Part shown: positions 5,710-6,061 of the stretch, one piece after another
Position numbering within the stretch: position 1 is the stretch's first letter
How the letters are laid out: each line of letters starts with the position of its first letter
Assembly: GCA_903842755.1 (NCBI GenBank)
Contig: CAIMNF010000489.1
Location: 1-6,061, forward strand
Reading direction: 5' to 3'
DNA length: 6,061 nucleotides
Origin: Oligoflexia bacterium
Lineage (GTDB): Bacteria > Bdellovibrionota > UBA1018 > CAIMNF01
The notes under the pieces: generated by a model
Told to the model about the DNA's origin: nothing
Database searches by the model: none
Seen by the model: only the letters and a program-made list of their open reading frames with translations
Program-made: the position numbers and the translations under genes

Positions 5710-6061
5710 AACGTGACAAACCCACCCGCTCCGTTTTAGACAAATAATAATCAAAATTCCCCTCAAACGGCAACATTCTGCCTTTATCGACTTCAAATAC
5801 TCTTGATGCAATCGCTCGCAGAAAATGCCGATCGTGGCTCACCATCACTACCGTTCCTTCAAATTTTTGAATTTGCTCTAAGAGTATTTCCCGCGAACGA
5901 ATGTCCAAGTGATTGGTCGGCTCGTCCAAAATAAGAAAGTTTACGGGGGTCGCCAAAATAGTAGCCAGAACAACACGGCTTTTTTCACCCCCCGAAAGGA
6001 TGCCAATTTTTTTGTAAACATCGTCCCCGCTAAATAAAAATGCCCCCAACAAATTTCGAAC
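5708..6061 (-). CDS. ABC-F family ATPase, C-terminal end only (start lies beyond the window)
   Basis: The frame is open to the window edge, and the first visible residues are VRNLLGAFLFSGDDV, so the TTG at 6052 is not a start. The 117 visible residues cover the end of the second ATP-binding domain: signature LSGGEKSRV, Walker B FLILDEPTNHLD, and the H-loop in VMVSHDRHFL. EPTNHLD and the GAFLFSGDDV segment are hallmarks of ABC-F proteins, which are soluble, have no membrane domain and act on ribosomes or translation. The protein stops soon after FDYYLSKTE, so it lacks the C-terminal coiled-coil extension that Uup-like members carry. The subgroup (EttA, YbiT, YdiF or a resistance type) cannot be assigned without the linker between the two ATPase domains, which lies outside the window. 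Confidence 0.95.
   Translation of the reverse strand, partial: VRNLLGAFLFSGDDVYKKIGILSGGEKSRVVLATILATPVNFLILDEPTNHLDIRSREILLEQIQKFEGTVVMVSHDRHFLRAIASRVFEVDKGRMLPFEGNFDYYLSKTERVGLSR

Noticed and set aside
1..6061. A mobile element, CRISPR array, toxin-antitoxin pair or defence cluster as the hidden novel system.
   Set aside because: No transposase, integrase, regular repeats, paired small toxin/antitoxin genes or defence domains are visible; the genes are mostly conserved housekeeping families.

Overview
This 6.06 kb window looks like ordinary bacterial chromosome. It carries densely packed housekeeping and regulatory genes on both strands. There is no rRNA, tRNA, CRISPR array, insertion sequence or phage gene. 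The taxon cannot be fixed from sequence alone. The long Lys-rich N-terminus on the HU-type protein, the Fur style, moderate GC with A/T-rich intergenic runs and the use of GTG and TTG starts would suit a Bdellovibrio-like or other delta-type proteobacterium, but this is inference.

Layout from left to right. (1) Positions 2-2290, plus strand: the 5'-truncated gene for Tex, an S1-domain RNA-binding transcription accessory factor, with a long low-complexity C-terminal tail. (2) Positions 2294-2695, minus strand: a Fur-family metalloregulator, tail-to-tail with tex across a 3-bp gap. Its homology runs upstream of the only in-frame start codon. An A7 run next to a TTG codon with a well-placed ribosome binding site suggests a one-base frame problem at the start. 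(3) Positions 2696-2918: the divergent region between fur and the HU gene. It contains a doubtful Lys/Arg-rich 44-codon ORF that overlaps the HU start by 4 bases. (4) Positions 2919-3326, plus strand: an HU/IHF-type DNA-binding protein with a basic N-terminal tail, a strong ribosome binding site and a strong intrinsic terminator (3370-3405). (5) Positions 3417-4364, plus strand: a YheT-type alpha/beta hydrolase starting just past that terminator, with no visible ribosome binding site. (6) Positions 4385-5626, minus strand: a 413-residue predicted secreted protein of unknown function, convergent with the hydrolase across a 20-bp gap. (7) Positions 5708-6061, minus strand: the C-terminal end of an ABC-F ATPase whose start lies outside the window.

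The genes do not form one pathway. Several are information-processing or nucleoid functions: Tex on RNA and transcription, HU on DNA architecture, ABC-F on ribosomes, and Fur on metal-dependent transcription. I see no defence system or other novel multi-gene system. The points most worth a second look are the fur start anomaly, the unrecognised His- and aromatic-rich exported protein, and the basic mini-ORF coupled to HU.
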